A stretch of 64,000 nt of DNA from Alteromonas marina (GCF_000808575.1 NZ_JWLW01000004.1:62001-126000), one strand, 5' to 3'; shown: positions 47,103 to 57,252, counted from the first letter of the stretch. Notes: a model not told the origin generated them from the letters alone. A program made the numbers and translations.

Positions 47103-47781
47103 TCTCACTTTTATTGGCTTGTTTTTACAAGCGAGTTTTATTGTTCAACTAGTTATGCTTTTGTTGCTAAGCGTGTCGATAGCGTCGTGGACGTTTATCT
47201 TCCAACGCAGCAAGGCGTTGTCGGCGGCACGCAACGAAATGCGTCAGTTTGAAGATAAGTTCTGGTCAGGCGCTGATCTTAACCGTCTTTATCAAGAGCT
47301 TTCTGCCAGAACTAACCTAACAGGCATGGGCAGCATCTTTTGCTCAGGCTTTAAAGAGTTTGTTCGCCTGCGCAAATCTAACACCGCTACCAACGGTATC
47401 GTCGACGGTACATACCGTGCTATGCGCGTTTCTATGTCTCGTCAAGTCGAAGAACTAGAAAGTCGTTTACCCTTTTTAGCCACGGCGGGCTCAATCAGTC
47501 CTTATATTGGTCTGTTTGGTACTGTGTGGGGGATCATGAATGCCTTCATCGCATTAGGTGAAGTGCAGCAAGCTACCCTTGCAATGGTAGCGCCGGGTAT
47601 TGCAGAAGCACTTATTGCAACTGCTATTGGCCTGTTTGCCGCTATTCCTGCGGTTATTGCCTACAACCGTTTCAGCCATCAGGTTGAGAAGCTAGAAAAT
47701 AGCTACGGCAACTTCATGGAAGAGTTCTCTGCAATCCTTCATCGCCAAGCCGTTGCTGCGCAAGCACAACAACAAGCCTAA
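47092..47781 (+). CDS. tolQ: Tol-Pal inner-membrane proton channel subunit TolQ
   Basis: 229 residues from GTG 47092. Three membrane segments (about 15-37, 135-157, 170-192) with the ExbB/TolQ/MotA region [20 protein letters not shown] and [22 protein letters not shown] (in part). TolQ with TolR harvests the proton motive force to energise TolA in outer-membrane constriction during division. Confidence 0.97.
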   Translation: MSSDLTFIGLFLQASFIVQLVMLLLLSVSIASWTFIFQRSKALSAARNEMRQFEDKFWSGADLNRLYQELSARTNLTGMGSIFCSGFKEFVRLRKSNTATNGIVDGTYRAMRVSMSRQVEELESRLPFLATAGSISPYIGLFGTVWGIMNAFIALGEVQQATLAMVAPGIAEALIATAIGLFAAIPAVIAYNRFSHQVEKLENSYGNFMEEFSAILHRQAVAAQAQQQA

Positions 47782-47810
47782 GCGTTTAAATTCCAAACGG
47801 AGGACTTGTT

Positions 47811-48230
47811 ATGTATGTAAGAAAACGCCGCAGGCCGGTATCAGAGATAAACGTAGTTCCCTACATCGACGTGATGTTGGTGTTGCTTATTATCTTTATG
47901 GTAACGGCGCCGCTTATTTCTCAAGGTGTAAAGGTAGATTTGCCTAAAGCAAGTGCCAACCCGATAGAGCAAGAAGATACACCACCTATTATTGCGTCAG
48001 TGGATGTTAAAGGTCGCTACTTCCTTAATGTAGGCGAAGACCAGGAATCGCCAATTAGCGAAGAAGAGCTTGGCGCTATTGTAAAAGCACAATTGACCAA
48101 AGAGCCCAATACGCCCGTAGTGGTAAAAGGCGATGGACAAGTAGCCTATAACGAAGTGATACAGCTAATGGTGTTATTACAGCAGGCGGGTGTGCCTTCA
48201 GTAGGGTTAATGACGGATCCGGTTGAGTAA
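47811..48230 (+). CDS. tolR: Tol-Pal system protein TolR
   Basis: 139 residues with one N-terminal membrane helix carrying the proton-conducting Asp (VVPYIDVMLVLLIIFMVTAP, Asp near 20) and a periplasmic ExbD/TolR domain. It partners TolQ. The start follows GGAGG with normal spacing. Its stop overlaps the possible TTG start of tolA. Confidence 0.96.
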   Translation: MYVRKRRRPVSEINVVPYIDVMLVLLIIFMVTAPLISQGVKVDLPKASANPIEQEDTPPIIASVDVKGRYFLNVGEDQESPISEEELGAIVKAQLTKEPNTPVVVKGDGQVAYNEVIQLMVLLQQAGVPSVGLMTDPVE

Positions 48231-48237
48231 TATAGAT

Positions 48238-49131
48238 ATGTCGAAACCTGAAGTGTCGAAAAGCACGTCAACCGCTAGCCACTCAAACAACGCGAGTAAC
48301 GGTGTAAGTGGTGATAAAAAGAACGGCAAAAGTGCCAAGCAAGCCAACAGTATAAGCCCAGAACAAGTAGGCTTGTACAAGTCCATTGGTTTGCATCTTT
48401 TTATTGCTGCGCTGTTGCTAATTAGCGTCAGTTTCTCTCCTGACCCGTTGCCAAGTATGCCGTCGAATGCGCCTGTGATAGAAGCGACGTTTATTGATGC
48501 GCAAGCGATTGCGGATCAAAAAAGGGAGCAGGCACAAGCTGAAGCTCAAGCGAGAGCCGAAGAGCGAGAAAGGCAAAGAAAAGCAGAAGCCGCGGCAGAG
48601 AAAAAACGCCAGCAGCAGCTAGCAGCCAAGCGTGCGAAAGAGAAGCGTGAAGCAGAAGCGGCTGAAGCGAAACGTCAGAAAGACTTGGAGCGCTTAGCGG
48701 CGCAGAAGGAACAAGAGCGTAAGGAGCGCGAAGCAAAAGCGAAAGCTGAGGCTGAGCGAAAGAAAAAAGAAGAAGCTGAACGCGCTGAAATGGAAAGGAT
48801 CATGCAAGAGCAGTTAGCGCAAGAACAAGCTGCTCAGCAAGAACGTAGGCGAAAACAGGTACTTACTGAAGTAGAGCGTTATACCGCACTTATTCAGCAA
48901 ACCATAAAGCGCAATTTGTATTCGGACGACAGCTATCAAGGTAAAACCTGTCGATTGAATATCCGGTTAGCAACGACAGGGTTTGTTACGAGTATTCGTG
49001 TACTCGGCGGCAACGATGCGCTGTGTAGAGCGGCTGAAAGCGCGGTTCGCAGGGCCGAAAAGTTACCGGTATCTGATGCGCCAGACGTTTACGAGCAGTT
49101 AAAAGACATTACTTTAAAAGTGGAATTATAG
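48238..49131 (+). CDS. tolA: Tol-Pal system protein TolA
   Basis: 297 residues from ATG 48238 (MSKPEVSK); a TTG at 48223 overlapping the tolR end is an alternative giving 302. An N-terminal Ser/Asn-rich cytosolic tail of about 45 residues precedes the membrane helix ([18 protein letters not shown]). A long Ala/Lys/Glu/Arg helical domain II follows at about 85-205, then the C-terminal domain III with a Cys pair (KTCRLNIRL and [10 protein letters not shown]). It spans the periplasm to Pal/TolB. The cytosolic tail is longer than in E. coli. Confidence 0.94.
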   Translation: MSKPEVSKSTSTASHSNNASNGVSGDKKNGKSAKQANSISPEQVGLYKSIGLHLFIAALLLISVSFSPDPLPSMPSNAPVIEATFIDAQAIADQKREQAQAEAQARAEERERQRKAEAAAEKKRQQQLAAKRAKEKREAEAAEAKRQKDLERLAAQKEQERKEREAKAKAEAERKKKEEAERAEMERIMQEQLAQEQAAQQERRRKQVLTEVERYTALIQQTIKRNLYSDDSYQGKTCRLNIRLATTGFVTSIRVLGGNDALCRAAESAVRRAEKLPVSDAPDVYEQLKDITLKVEL

Positions 49132-49135
49132 TGGT

Positions 49136-50491
49136 ATGAAAAAACTAGGTTTATGGATAGCGCTTATTACGATGGCATTCAGTGCCAACGTGTTTGCATC
49201 CTTAGAAATTGTGATAACCGAGGGCGTAGATAGTGCACGTCCAATCGGGGTTGTGCCATTTAAATGGAAAGGTCAGGGCAGTATGCCTGGCGATATTTCT
49301 AAAGTGGTGATGGCCGACTTAATGCGTAGTGGTAAGTTTAATCCGGTATCTGTCGACAAAATGCCACAGTACCCGGAGACAGCGGAGCAAGTGTCTTTCA
49401 CTGCGTGGGCAACCTTAGGTGTAGACACGGTTTTAGTAGGAAGTATTGAGCCACAAGCAGGCGACCGTTACCTTGTATCCTATGAGTTGATTGATGTACT
49501 TAAAGGGCAAGTTGACAATGGGCAAGCTAAAGTACTCAAAGACGGCAATTTGGTATCGAGTAATGATCACGTACTAGCTGCCCGTCAGGCAGTGATCAAC
49601 GGCCGAGATTTTCGCCAGTATGCGCATCGAATTAGCGACATTGTGTATGAAAAATTGACCGGTGTTCGCGGTGCATTTTTAACGAAAATTGCTTACGTCA
49701 TTGTTCGCGACCGTGACACGGTAGAAAAACCTTACCAATTAGTCATTGCAGACTACGATGGTGAGAACGAAACGCGCTTGTTGTCTTCGCCAGAGCCGCT
49801 TATGTCGCCAGTGTGGTCGCCTGATGGCGAGAAGCTTGCCTACGTTAGTTTTGAAAATCGTAGACCGCAAATATTCATTCAGAATATCTACACCAGCGAG
49901 CGTACGCGCATTACTGATTTCCCTGGAATAAATAGTAGCCCGGTGTTTTCACCAGATGGCAAGCAACTTGCAATGGTTTTATCGAAAGATGGAAACCCTG
50001 AACTCTATGTGATGGACTTAGCGACAAAAAATCTTCGCCGAGTAACACGAAATAGAGCGATTGATACGGAGCCCGCGTGGCTACCAGACGGCAGTGGGTT
50101 AATATTTAGCTCGGAACGGGGTGGTAAACCCCAGATATATAGCGTAAATTTAAATTCTGGGAAAGTAAGGCGAGTTACCTTTGTAGGTGAACAGAACCTT
50201 GGCGGTACGATTTCCCCAGACGGCAAGCAAATGATTATGGTAAACCAAACTAATGGGAACTATCACATTGCTAAGCAGTCTTTGGATGGTGGATCACCTC
50301 AAGTACTGACACGGACGTACTTAGATGAATCACCAAGCGTAGCGCCGAATGGAAGCATGATTATATACAGCACCCTTCACGAGGGAACCCAAGTGTTGTC
50401 ACTGGTTTCTTTAGATGGGCGTTTTAAAGCTAGGTTACCAGCAGCCAATGGGCAAGTTAAATCGCCAAGTTGGTCACCATTTTTGTTCTAA
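49136..50491 (+). CDS. tolB: Tol-Pal system beta-propeller protein TolB
   Basis: 451 residues with a signal peptide (cleavage likely after NVFA near 22), an N-terminal alpha/beta domain, and a six-bladed propeller from about 180 with repeated [46 protein letters not shown] and SPSWSPFLF units. It is periplasmic and binds Pal and TolA. It starts four bases after the tolA stop. Confidence 0.97.
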   Translation: MKKLGLWIALITMAFSANVFASLEIVITEGVDSARPIGVVPFKWKGQGSMPGDISKVVMADLMRSGKFNPVSVDKMPQYPETAEQVSFTAWATLGVDTVLVGSIEPQAGDRYLVSYELIDVLKGQVDNGQAKVLKDGNLVSSNDHVLAARQAVINGRDFRQYAHRISDIVYEKLTGVRGAFLTKIAYVIVRDRDTVEKPYQLVIADYDGENETRLLSSPEPLMSPVWSPDGEKLAYVSFENRRPQIFIQNIYTSERTRITDFPGINSSPVFSPDGKQLAMVLSKDGNPELYVMDLATKNLRRVTRNRAIDTEPAWLPDGSGLIFSSERGGKPQIYSVNLNSGKVRRVTFVGEQNLGGTISPDGKQMIMVNQTNGNYHIAKQSLDGGSPQVLTRTYLDESPSVAPNGSMIIYSTLHEGTQVLSLVSLDGRFKARLPAANGQVKSPSWSPFLF

Positions 50492-50537
50492 CAATTTAAC
50501 GACTAAACAATAAAATTTAAGGATTAGTAGGATGCAA

Positions 50538-51098
50538 ATGAATAAAGTGATGAAGAGCTTCATTATCGCATTGCCAGTAGTGACAATGATGGCATGTTCT
50601 TCAGGCCCTAGCGAAGAAGAATTGGCAGCAGAGCGTAACCGCCTTGCACAAGAACAAGCGGCTGCAGAAGCGGAAGCACGTGAAGCAGAAGCACAGCGCG
50701 TTAAAGCAGAAGCTGCACAGCGTATGAAGCGTCAGGAAGAAATGGTTCAGCAAGAAATGGAAGCGCTGAAAAACGAACAAACCGTTTACTTTGACTTTGA
50801 CCGCTCAAGCATCAAGCCAGAGTTCCAGCGTATTCTAGACAAGCACGCGGCGTTCTTGGTGAAAAACCCAAGCACTAAAGTGACTATTGAAGGTCACACA
50901 GACAGTCGTGGTACGCCAGAGTACAACATTGCGCTAGGCGAACGTCGTGCACAGTCTGTTGAAACTTACCTACTTAATGCTGGCGTAAGCAGCAGCCAAG
51001 TAACAGTAGTTTCATACGGCGAAGAAAAACCAGCAGTGATGGGTTCTACTGAGTATGCATTTGCTCAAAACCGTCGCGGAGTGGTTGTTTACCGCTAA
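50538..51098 (+). CDS. pal: peptidoglycan-associated lipoprotein Pal
   Basis: 186 residues from ATG 50538; GTAGG abuts an ATG at 50532 and is better spaced for the second. Lipoprotein signal with Cys in TMMACSSGP, then an unusually long Glu/Ala-rich helical linker (about 25-80), then the OmpA-like domain (VYFDFDRSS, TIEGHTDSRGTPEYNIALGERRA in part) that binds diaminopimelate in peptidoglycan. It anchors the outer membrane to the wall. Stop overlaps cpoB by one base. Confidence 0.96.
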   Translation: MNKVMKSFIIALPVVTMMACSSGPSEEELAAERNRLAQEQAAAEAEAREAEAQRVKAEAAQRMKRQEEMVQQEMEALKNEQTVYFDFDRSSIKPEFQRILDKHAAFLVKNPSTKVTIEGHTDSRGTPEYNIALGERRAQSVETYLLNAGVSSSQVTVVSYGEEKPAVMGSTEYAFAQNRRGVVVYR

Positions 51099-51892
51099 TG
51101 ACTATTCTAACGAATAAGACATTAAAAATGGGCGTCACTTTATGTGCCGCCCTTGCTGTTTCTACCGCATTTGCGCAAGCGCCTGTGGTAGACGCCAATG
51201 GCGGCAGTGAATTAGAACAGCGTATTGTTGTGCTAGAGCGTATTGTTAAGAGCCGAACCGAAATGCAACACAGGCTTCAAACGCAACTAGACAATATGCA
51301 AATGGAAGTCGACCAGCTGCGTGGTGCGGTTGAAGTCAATACCAATGAACTTCAAAAAGTACTTGAGCGTCAGCGTGAGCTTTACCTTGAAATAGATAAA
51401 CGCGTGGAAGCACTTAAGCAAAGCGGCGCGCTACAAGGTAGTGCCATGCCTAGTGCAGGTGTTGATTCGGGCTCTGTGAGCTCTCCAACAGCATCTACGC
51501 CAACGCAAGCTCCGCAAGCAGGTGAAGATGAAGCCTACGAAAATGCGGTGAATTTGATCCTTAAGTCTCGTGAGTACGATAAAGCCATTCCTGCGTTTCA
51601 ATCGTTCATTTCACGCTTTCCCAACAGTGGTTACGCACCAAATGCGCACTATTGGTTAGGGCAACTGTTGTTTAATAAGCAGCAGTGGAGCGAAGCAAGT
51701 GAACAATTTAATATTGTAGCTAATCGCTTTACCGATTCTTCCAAGCGTCCTGATGCCTTATTAAAACTAGGTGTCATTGCTGAGCGAACGGGAGACAGTT
51801 CAACAGCACGTCAGCTGTTCCAACAAGTTGTAAATGATTACCCTGATTCTTCGGCAAAACGTCTCGCTGAATCTCGGTTAAATAACTTGTAA
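51098..51892 (+). CDS. cpoB: cell division coordinator CpoB (YbgF)
   Basis: 264 residues: signal peptide (cleavage after AFAQA), N-terminal trimerising coiled coil at about 35-110, Ser/Thr/Pro linker, and a TPR domain at about 145-262 (YENAVNLILKSREYDKAIPAF, HYWLGQLLFNKQQWSEASEQF in part). It links Tol-Pal to septal peptidoglycan synthesis. Last gene of the operon. Confidence 0.95.
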   Translation: MTILTNKTLKMGVTLCAALAVSTAFAQAPVVDANGGSELEQRIVVLERIVKSRTEMQHRLQTQLDNMQMEVDQLRGAVEVNTNELQKVLERQRELYLEIDKRVEALKQSGALQGSAMPSAGVDSGSVSSPTASTPTQAPQAGEDEAYENAVNLILKSREYDKAIPAFQSFISRFPNSGYAPNAHYWLGQLLFNKQQWSEASEQFNIVANRFTDSSKRPDALLKLGVIAERTGDSSTARQLFQQVVNDYPDSSAKRLAESRLNNL

Positions 51893-51897
51893 TGAAC

Positions 51898-51924
51898 AAA
51901 GCCTCTTTTAAAGAGGCTTTTTTA
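51898..51924 (+). terminator. intrinsic terminator of the tol-pal operon
   Basis: AAAGCCTCTT (51898-51907) / AAGAGGCTTT (51911-51920), three-base loop, then T-run, six bases after the cpoB stop. Confidence 0.92.
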
Positions 51925-52115
51925 TGGGTTAGAGAAAAGTTTTTTTCAAAAAATTCCATTTAGAGTGCATAAAACTTCTGCGCCAAATTTCACTGTATTT
52001 CGTAGAAACCTGACTAAACTCAATTAGTACTGGTATAAATACTCAGCGATTTGTTTTCATTTTGACCGTTTAGTCGTAATTTGACAGAAAAATGAAAATA
52101 AAAGGACGTTATGGG

Positions 52116-52143
52116 TTGCGTCGAATAAAAATCTGAGTATTAT
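52116..52143 (+). promoter_or_regulatory. promoter of the tRNA-Lys cluster
   Basis: TTGCGT (52116-52121), 16-base spacer, TATTAT (52138-52143), followed by a GC-rich discriminator, with A-rich sequence upstream (52085-52105) like an UP element. It lies about 40 bases before the first tRNA. Confidence 0.6.
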
Positions 52144-52184
52144 ATGCCGCCGTTGCCAAGACACAGGCAACAACAGGAAAGAAA

Positions 52185-52260
52185 GGGTCGTTAGCTCAGT
52201 TGGTAGAGCAGTTGACTTTTAATCAATTGGTCGCTGGTTCGAATCCAGCACGACCCACCA
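52185..52260 (+). tRNA. tRNA-Lys (anticodon TTT), copy 1
   Basis: 76 bases with encoded CCA. Acceptor GGGTCGT/ACGACCC, D-arm AGCTCAGTTGGTAGAGC, anticodon loop CTTTTAA (anticodon TTT), T-arm GGTTCGAATCC. All arms pair. Confidence 0.98.
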
Positions 52261-52284
52261 CTTTCTCTCCTAGCATCAAATGAT

Positions 52285-52360
52285 GGGTCGTTAGCTCAGT
52301 TGGTAGAGCAGTTGACTTTTAATCAATTGGTCGCTGGTTCGAATCCAGCACGACCCACCA
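52285..52360 (+). tRNA. tRNA-Lys (anticodon TTT), copy 2
   Basis: Base-for-base identical to copy 1, 24 bases after it; encoded CCA. Same precursor is likely. Confidence 0.98.
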
Positions 52361-52398
52361 TCATTTGAATTGCGAAACTTATCTGTGTGTCACTTGAT

Positions 52399-52474
52399 GG
52401 GTCGTTAGCTCAGTTGGTAGAGCAGTTGACTTTTAATCAATTGGTCGCTGGTTCGAATCCAGCACGACCCACCA
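52399..52474 (+). tRNA. tRNA-Lys (anticodon TTT), copy 3
   Basis: Identical to copies 1 and 2, 38 bases after copy 2. The flank of each copy repeats a few bases (TGATGGGTCG, CACCATCA), suggesting duplication of a unit slightly larger than the tRNA. Confidence 0.98.
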
Positions 52475-52718
52475 TCAAGTCTCAAACTCAAATATTCCTT
52501 TTTTAAATAATCTCCTCAGTACAAAACACCAATGCTTATTGCGTTTTAAAACGCTACTCGTCTCATTTGCACTTTGATCTGGTTTACCTAACCCCATGTA
52601 GTAGAACAGGTAAGCATAACTACGACTATTTAATTACCCTTATGTTGATTAGGTAGTGTGTAATTTTTATGACAGTTGGGTATAATCCGCACCCTTGTCG
52701 CAACAGAGATGTAGGTTA

Positions 52719-53774
52719 ATGTCAGTAGCATTTCGAGTGGATCAGGTAGAGTACCCGTTCCCAGCAAAACCACAGCCATTGTCAGAAGCACGTAAAGCTG
52801 AATTAAAGGCTGAGATCAAAGCTTTACTTAAAGCCCGTAACGCTGTGCTTGTCGCACACTATTACACCGACCATGAAATTCAGGCACTAGCTGAAGAGAC
52901 TGGTGGCTGCGTGGCAGACTCATTGGAAATGGCGCGATTTGGTAGAGATGTAGAAGAGCAAACGTTAATTGTTGCTGGCGTTCGTTTTATGGGCGAAACG
53001 GCGAAAATTCTTAGCCCGGAAAAAACCGTACTAATGCCAACACTTGAAGCAACGTGTTCGCTTGATATTGGTTGCCCGGTAAAAGAGTTTAGCGAATTCT
53101 GTGATCAGCACCCTGACCACACTGTAGTGGTTTACGCAAATACATCAGCGGCAGTAAAAGCGCGCGCTGATTGGGTAGTGACCTCAAGCATCGCGCTGGA
53201 AATTGTTGAGCACTTAGACAGCCAGGGCAAAAAGATCATTTGGGGCCCTGACCGACACTTAGGCTCGTACATTGCCAAGCAAACGGGTGCCGACATGCTA
53301 ATGTGGCAGGGCGAGTGTATCGTTCACGACGAGTTCTCTGCACAGAAACTAGCAGACATGAAAGCACTGTATCCAAATGCCGCGATACTGGTTCACCCTG
53401 AATCACCCGCAAGCGTGGTAGAAATGGCAGATGCAGTTGGCTCAACCAGTCAATTGATAAAAGCCTCGCAAACCATGGATAACGACACCTTTATTGTTGC
53501 TACCGATAAAGGCATCTTTTACAAGATGCAACAACTTACTCCAGAGAAGACGTTTATAGAGGCTCCAACGGGCGGTAACGGCGCTACGTGTAAAAGCTGT
53601 GCTCACTGCCCTTGGATGGCAATGAACGGCTTAGAAGCGATTAAGGCGTCTTTAACGGGCGAAACCGATGGGCATGAAATCTTTGTTGATGATGAATTGC
53701 GTAAAGGTGCACTCATTCCACTTGATCGCATGCTTAACTTCTCAGCCGAGTTAAAAGCGAAAGGCGGGCTATAA
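52719..53774 (+). CDS. nadA: quinolinate synthase A
   Basis: 351 residues from ATG 52719 (TAGG upstream). A TATAAT at 52681-52686 places transcription start near 52693, so an earlier in-frame TTG at 52695 would be leaderless and adds nine residues foreign to the family. NadA condenses iminoaspartate and dihydroxyacetone phosphate to quinolinate for NAD. Three cluster-binding cysteines are suggested by [17 protein letters not shown] TCSLDIGC and by [20 protein letters not shown] (in part). Single gene. Confidence 0.97.
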   Translation: MSVAFRVDQVEYPFPAKPQPLSEARKAELKAEIKALLKARNAVLVAHYYTDHEIQALAEETGGCVADSLEMARFGRDVEEQTLIVAGVRFMGETAKILSPEKTVLMPTLEATCSLDIGCPVKEFSEFCDQHPDHTVVVYANTSAAVKARADWVVTSSIALEIVEHLDSQGKKIIWGPDRHLGSYIAKQTGADMLMWQGECIVHDEFSAQKLADMKALYPNAAILVHPESPASVVEMADAVGSTSQLIKASQTMDNDTFIVATDKGIFYKMQQLTPEKTFIEAPTGGNGATCKSCAHCPWMAMNGLEAIKASLTGETDGHEIFVDDELRKGALIPLDRMLNFSAELKAKGGL

Positions 53775-53896
53775 GCGCACGTTTTATAAGCACTTGCTGA
53801 ATATTTTCCAGCAAGTTCTTGATTAAGCGCGCGGCTTTACCTACTATACGCGCGCTCGAGGGTTTTCGTCGTTGAAATCTTCTTGATACAAAATTT

Positions 53897-53987
53897 GGAG
53901 AGATGGCTGAGTGGCTGAAGGCGCACGCCTGGAAAGTGTGTATACGTTTATAGCGTATCGAGGGTTCGAATCCCTCTCTCTCCGCCA
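53897..53987 (+). tRNA. tRNA-Ser (anticodon GGA)
   Basis: 91 bases with encoded CCA and the long variable arm of class II tRNAs (TGTGTATACG...TATAGCG region). Acceptor GGAGAGA/TCTCTCC, anticodon loop CTGGAAA giving GGA, T-arm GGGTTCGAATCCC. Confidence 0.98.
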
Positions 53988-53996
53988 AATACTGAG

Positions 53997-54020
53997 AACC
54001 GGCTTTAGGCCGGTTTTTTT
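53997..54020 (+). terminator. intrinsic terminator after tRNA-Ser
   Basis: AACCGGC (53997-54003) / GCCGGTT (54009-54015), five-base loop, run of seven T. Confidence 0.9.
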
Positions 54021-54069
54021 GTGCCTACCGATCAGCGCTGGATGATGCGCGGACACTTTTCGCTTACGT

Positions 54070-54103
54070 AAAAAGAAACCCGCTATGAAGCGGGTTTCTT
54101 TTT
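54070..54103. terminator. second, symmetric terminator hairpin
   Basis: AAAAAGAAACCCGCT (54070-54084) / AGCGGGTTTCTTTTT (54089-54103), 15-bp perfect stem with four-base loop. It faces the convergent unknown gene at 54175 and can stop transcription from both sides. Confidence 0.88.
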
Positions 54104-54174
54104 AAACGCAATTGTTGCGACGCTGGTATGCTAAAGCTAATAGCTTTTCATCTGTGATGTCGCGCCGCTGCTAA

Positions 54175-54609
54175 TTACTTCGCAATTTGCTGGTGAAGCT
54201 TGATTAGGTCAGGAAGCTTTTTCGCGTAAATCGCTTTCTTTGTACCTGGGTGAAGTAATTGGCTCACGAACGTGCGTAGGAAGCCAAGTACAAACGTTTG
54301 AACGCGATCAGCGTCTGCATCACTTGGGTTAGCAATAAGCTTTTCTGTCTCCGCTTGTACTTTATGTACAATCGGGTCCATGGTGTCTTTTCCAGAAACT
54401 AGGTCATTACCAGTCACAACGCCTTTGCCAAGCAAGTCTCTAACTGCTGAGTATAAATCAGCAGAAACAGCGTTAGACTGTCCCCAGTTCGCAATGTTGA
54501 ATTCTTCAGCAATCTTATCTAGATCAGCAGTTGGGTCGTTCGACTTCAATAGGCTGTCGATAAGTTTATGGGCTTCAGTTTGTTTTACGGGTGTTGATAA
54601 TTCTGACAT
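54175..54609 (-). CDS. conserved-looking protein of unknown function
   Basis: A 144-residue soluble, mostly helical acidic protein (MSELSTPVKQTEAHKLIDSL at the N-terminus). It contains DLYSAVRDLLGKGVVTGNDLVSGKDTMDP (in part) near 52-80 and a C-terminal helix with FVLGFLRTFVSQLLHPGTKKAIYAKKLPDL (in part). No signal peptide, Cys or enzyme motif. It is followed by a good terminator and has codon use like its neighbours, so it is probably real. I do not recognise the family. Confidence 0.7.
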   Translation of the reverse strand: MSELSTPVKQTEAHKLIDSLLKSNDPTADLDKIAEEFNIANWGQSNAVSADLYSAVRDLLGKGVVTGNDLVSGKDTMDPIVHKVQAETEKLIANPSDADADRVQTFVLGFLRTFVSQLLHPGTKKAIYAKKLPDLIKLHQQIAK

Positions 54610-54845
54610 GGTTACATTTAATGATTATGTGGGTGAGCGCGTTATAAATATTCTGCCAGACAATGTCAACCCGTTTGCCGCCAATAGAGGCAAGAACGGG
54701 AGAGGAGCTTGCTAAGTCATTATGTAAACATGGCGAACCAAGCTCCGAAATAGCACCGAAATAACACAGAAATATTACTGAAAGAGTAGCAAAATAGAGA
54801 AAAGGCACCTGCTGCCAAGCACCCTTTATCAAATGAGTAAACGGG

Positions 54846-56015
54846 CTACGCGGAGATCCTATTTTCTTTGTCTACTTTATCTATTTTGCCTGTTCGACGT
54901 GCTGGGAAAGGCAACTTAATTGGACGTTTACCATTTAATGCAGCATGTTCTGATTTCACACTATACTTAGCGCTGTCTTTACTATGCATGCCCTTGGGGG
55001 TATCAGTTACATCGAAAAGCGGAGCAACAGGCTGTCTGTTTTCCTCTAGCTGGTAAGCAATGACTTTGTTTTCGGTTTCTAAAAAGGCACTTCCAGCTTG
55101 CTTACCAAGCTTATAATCATGACGAAGTTGTGCGTCTGTACTACCTAACAATTTACTTTGAAGCTTATCTGACGCAAAAATTTGAATAACCTCTACGCCT
55201 TCTGGCGGGTTTTCAATAAATGCCAATTCTTTTTGATACGCTTGTTCGTGCTGCAGCAGATAGTCGATGGTCTTTGGGCACGTGCCCGTTGCGCACATTA
55301 CCGCGCTTAACTTTTGTAGCCAAGGCGACTGTACTTGAAAGCCTCTATCTACGGTGCGAATAACTACGATTTTCGTCGCGCCGCGCTTGTATGCTTCGGT
55401 AACAGGCAACGGTGCAGCCAAGCCACCGTCTAGAAAGAAATCGGTATTGGCTGCCTGTTTCGTCTCGACGTCAAAGTGCAGCGGTACGCCCTGTTTGTAA
55501 AGTAAGGGGAGGGCGCTCGAAGCCTTGATAAGATCGACCCAGTTGTGAGTACTTTTCATTGGATCGAGAAAATACGCCTGTCTGTCTCTGGAATTTGTGG
55601 CGGTAAATAAAATTTCTCTGTCCGCAACATTCGCCTTCGCAGTATCAAGATCAAGTAAACGGTTCGCTTCTTGGGTTTTGTCAAAGTACCAGTCTAAATC
55701 GACAATATGTTTGCCCATTAAACCTCTTCCCATTTGGAAAAAGCGTTTGTGTCGAGTTAAGCCGCGAATAAGACGCTTTGCATAGCCTTTTTGACGCGCC
55801 ACAAAACTCGTTAAGTTCTGTGAGCCTGCTGAGGTGCCAATAAGAATATCGAAAGGGTCGTGTCCGGCGTCTAACCATGTATCGAGTACGCCTGCCGTAA
55901 AAATTCCTCGCTGTCCACCACCTTCCGCAACCAAGGCAACTTTGCCATTGTTCGACATTTCAGCATTGTGTGCTTTTGAATAAGCGAGAGAAGGAGCAGA
56001 TTGTTGATCCGACAT
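54846..56015 (-). CDS. patatin-like phospholipase (YjjU-type)
   Basis: 389 residues. Patatin core at about 25-215: oxyanion loop GGGQRGIFTAGVLD, nucleophile elbow GTSAG near 63, catalytic Asp in FLDGGLAAPLPV near 196. The remainder holds two Cys (MCATGTCP) and a basic C-terminal tail rich in Lys/Arg. The catalytic Ser-Asp dyad is intact, so lipid acyl hydrolase activity is likely. No signal peptide. Single gene. Confidence 0.9.
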   Translation of the reverse strand: MSDQQSAPSLAYSKAHNAEMSNNGKVALVAEGGGQRGIFTAGVLDTWLDAGHDPFDILIGTSAGSQNLTSFVARQKGYAKRLIRGLTRHKRFFQMGRGLMGKHIVDLDWYFDKTQEANRLLDLDTAKANVADREILFTATNSRDRQAYFLDPMKSTHNWVDLIKASSALPLLYKQGVPLHFDVETKQAANTDFFLDGGLAAPLPVTEAYKRGATKIVVIRTVDRGFQVQSPWLQKLSAVMCATGTCPKTIDYLLQHEQAYQKELAFIENPPEGVEVIQIFASDKLQSKLLGSTDAQLRHDYKLGKQAGSAFLETENKVIAYQLEENRQPVAPLFDVTDTPKGMHSKDSAKYSVKSEHAALNGKRPIKLPFPARRTGKIDKVDKENRISA

Positions 56016-56235
56016 GATAACCCTCTATTTGACCATGACTATAAATTGACTACTTGGTCTAATTGTAGGGAGATCACGACGCCGGAGAAAATTGAAAGAA
56101 TAAATCGGACTGATAGGAAATAACTGATACTGAAACACTTTTTGTTATTTCATTGTGATTTTTGTGTTTACATTTTGATCGTTTAATCGCAGTCTAACAA
56201 AGTGTTGAAAGCTAAACTTTCATTGGGAGTCAATA

Positions 56236-57252
56236 ATGAAAATTGCCGTGTTAGGTGCGGGAAGTATTGGATGTTATGTAGCGGGCTGCCTGTTAGCCTC
56301 TGACCCCACATTGAGTGCCGCTAATGCGCTTACGCTCATTGGCCGTCAGCGTTTATATGATGATATTACTGCCAATGGTCTTAAAGTAACGGATTGGCAA
56401 GGGCGTGAGCAGCTAACAAAGCCTGAGCATATCGCTTTTTCAATTGAGAACGATAGTTTAGTTGATGCTGACGTCATTTTGCTTTGCGTTAAAAGCCAAG
56501 ATACTGAGCAGGCTGCTGCGATAATCAATCAGCATGCAAAGCAATCTGCAGTCGTAGTCAGTCTTCAAAACGGAGTGGGTAATGCACACCTGCTTCGCCA
56601 GCACATAAAACAATGCGTAATTGCAGGTATGGTGCCTTTCAATGTTTTTTATAAAGGTAACGGCCATTTTCACTGTGGTACTGAAGGTAATATTGCCCTT
56701 GAAGATCCCAACAACCAATGTAGTGACATCATAAAAGCGCTTAACAACGCGTCGTTACCCGTTACGGTTTATAACGATATGAAAGCTGTACAGTATGGCA
56801 AACTCATTATGAACTTGAATAACGCGGTCAATGCACTGTCGGGTATACCGCTAAAATCTCAGCTAGGGGATAGGCAATACAGGTTGGTTGTGGCAAAGGT
56901 GTTGTCCGAGGCGTTAGCAGTGTTAAAAGCGGAAGGAATTACACCAGCAAGAACCGGTAAGGTCATTCCCAAACTGATGCCAAAAATTATGAAGCTACCT
57001 AATTTTTTATTCAATGTGGTGGCTTCATCTACGCTTAAAATAGATCCGGAAGCACGTTCATCAATGTTTGAAGATTTAGCGCTGAGGCGACGAACGGAAA
57101 TTGATTATTTGAACGGCGAGATAGTCAGGCTCGGTGAAAAAAATCACATAGCTACGCCAGTGAATAAGCATATTGTTAACCTGATCAAACAACACGAAGT
57201 TGCTCAGAAAGGAAGTCCTCACTTACCGGCAAATGCTTTACTGTTCAAGTGA
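56236..57252 (+). CDS. 2-dehydropantoate 2-reductase family protein (PanE/ApbA)
   Basis: 338 residues: N-terminal NADP-binding fold with AVLGAGSIGCYVAGCLL at 4-20, ILLCVKSQDTEQAA near 78, SLQNGVGN near 102, and the C-terminal helical domain with the catalytic Lys region KAVQYGKLIMNLNNAVNAL (near 180) and EARSSMFEDLALRRRTEIDYLNG (in part). Ketopantoate reduction for pantothenate is the family reaction, but paralogues act on other 2-oxo acids. The isolated position leaves this open. Confidence 0.85.
   Translation: MKIAVLGAGSIGCYVAGCLLASDPTLSAANALTLIGRQRLYDDITANGLKVTDWQGREQLTKPEHIAFSIENDSLVDADVILLCVKSQDTEQAAAIINQHAKQSAVVVSLQNGVGNAHLLRQHIKQCVIAGMVPFNVFYKGNGHFHCGTEGNIALEDPNNQCSDIIKALNNASLPVTVYNDMKAVQYGKLIMNLNNAVNALSGIPLKSQLGDRQYRLVVAKVLSEALAVLKAEGITPARTGKVIPKLMPKIMKLPNFLFNVVASSTLKIDPEARSSMFEDLALRRRTEIDYLNGEIVRLGEKNHIATPVNKHIVNLIKQHEVAQKGSPHLPANALLFK

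Noticed and set aside
52185..52474. Three evenly spaced identical repeats resembling a CRISPR array
   Set aside because: Each repeat folds as a complete tRNA-Lys with CCA; spacers are 24 and 38 bases and no cas gene is present.
53734..54056. Minus-strand open frames with EREGFEPSIR and RERDSNPR across the tRNA-Ser gene
   Set aside because: These are the familiar artefacts of translating the antisense of tRNA-Ser; they overlap the tRNA and the end of nadA.
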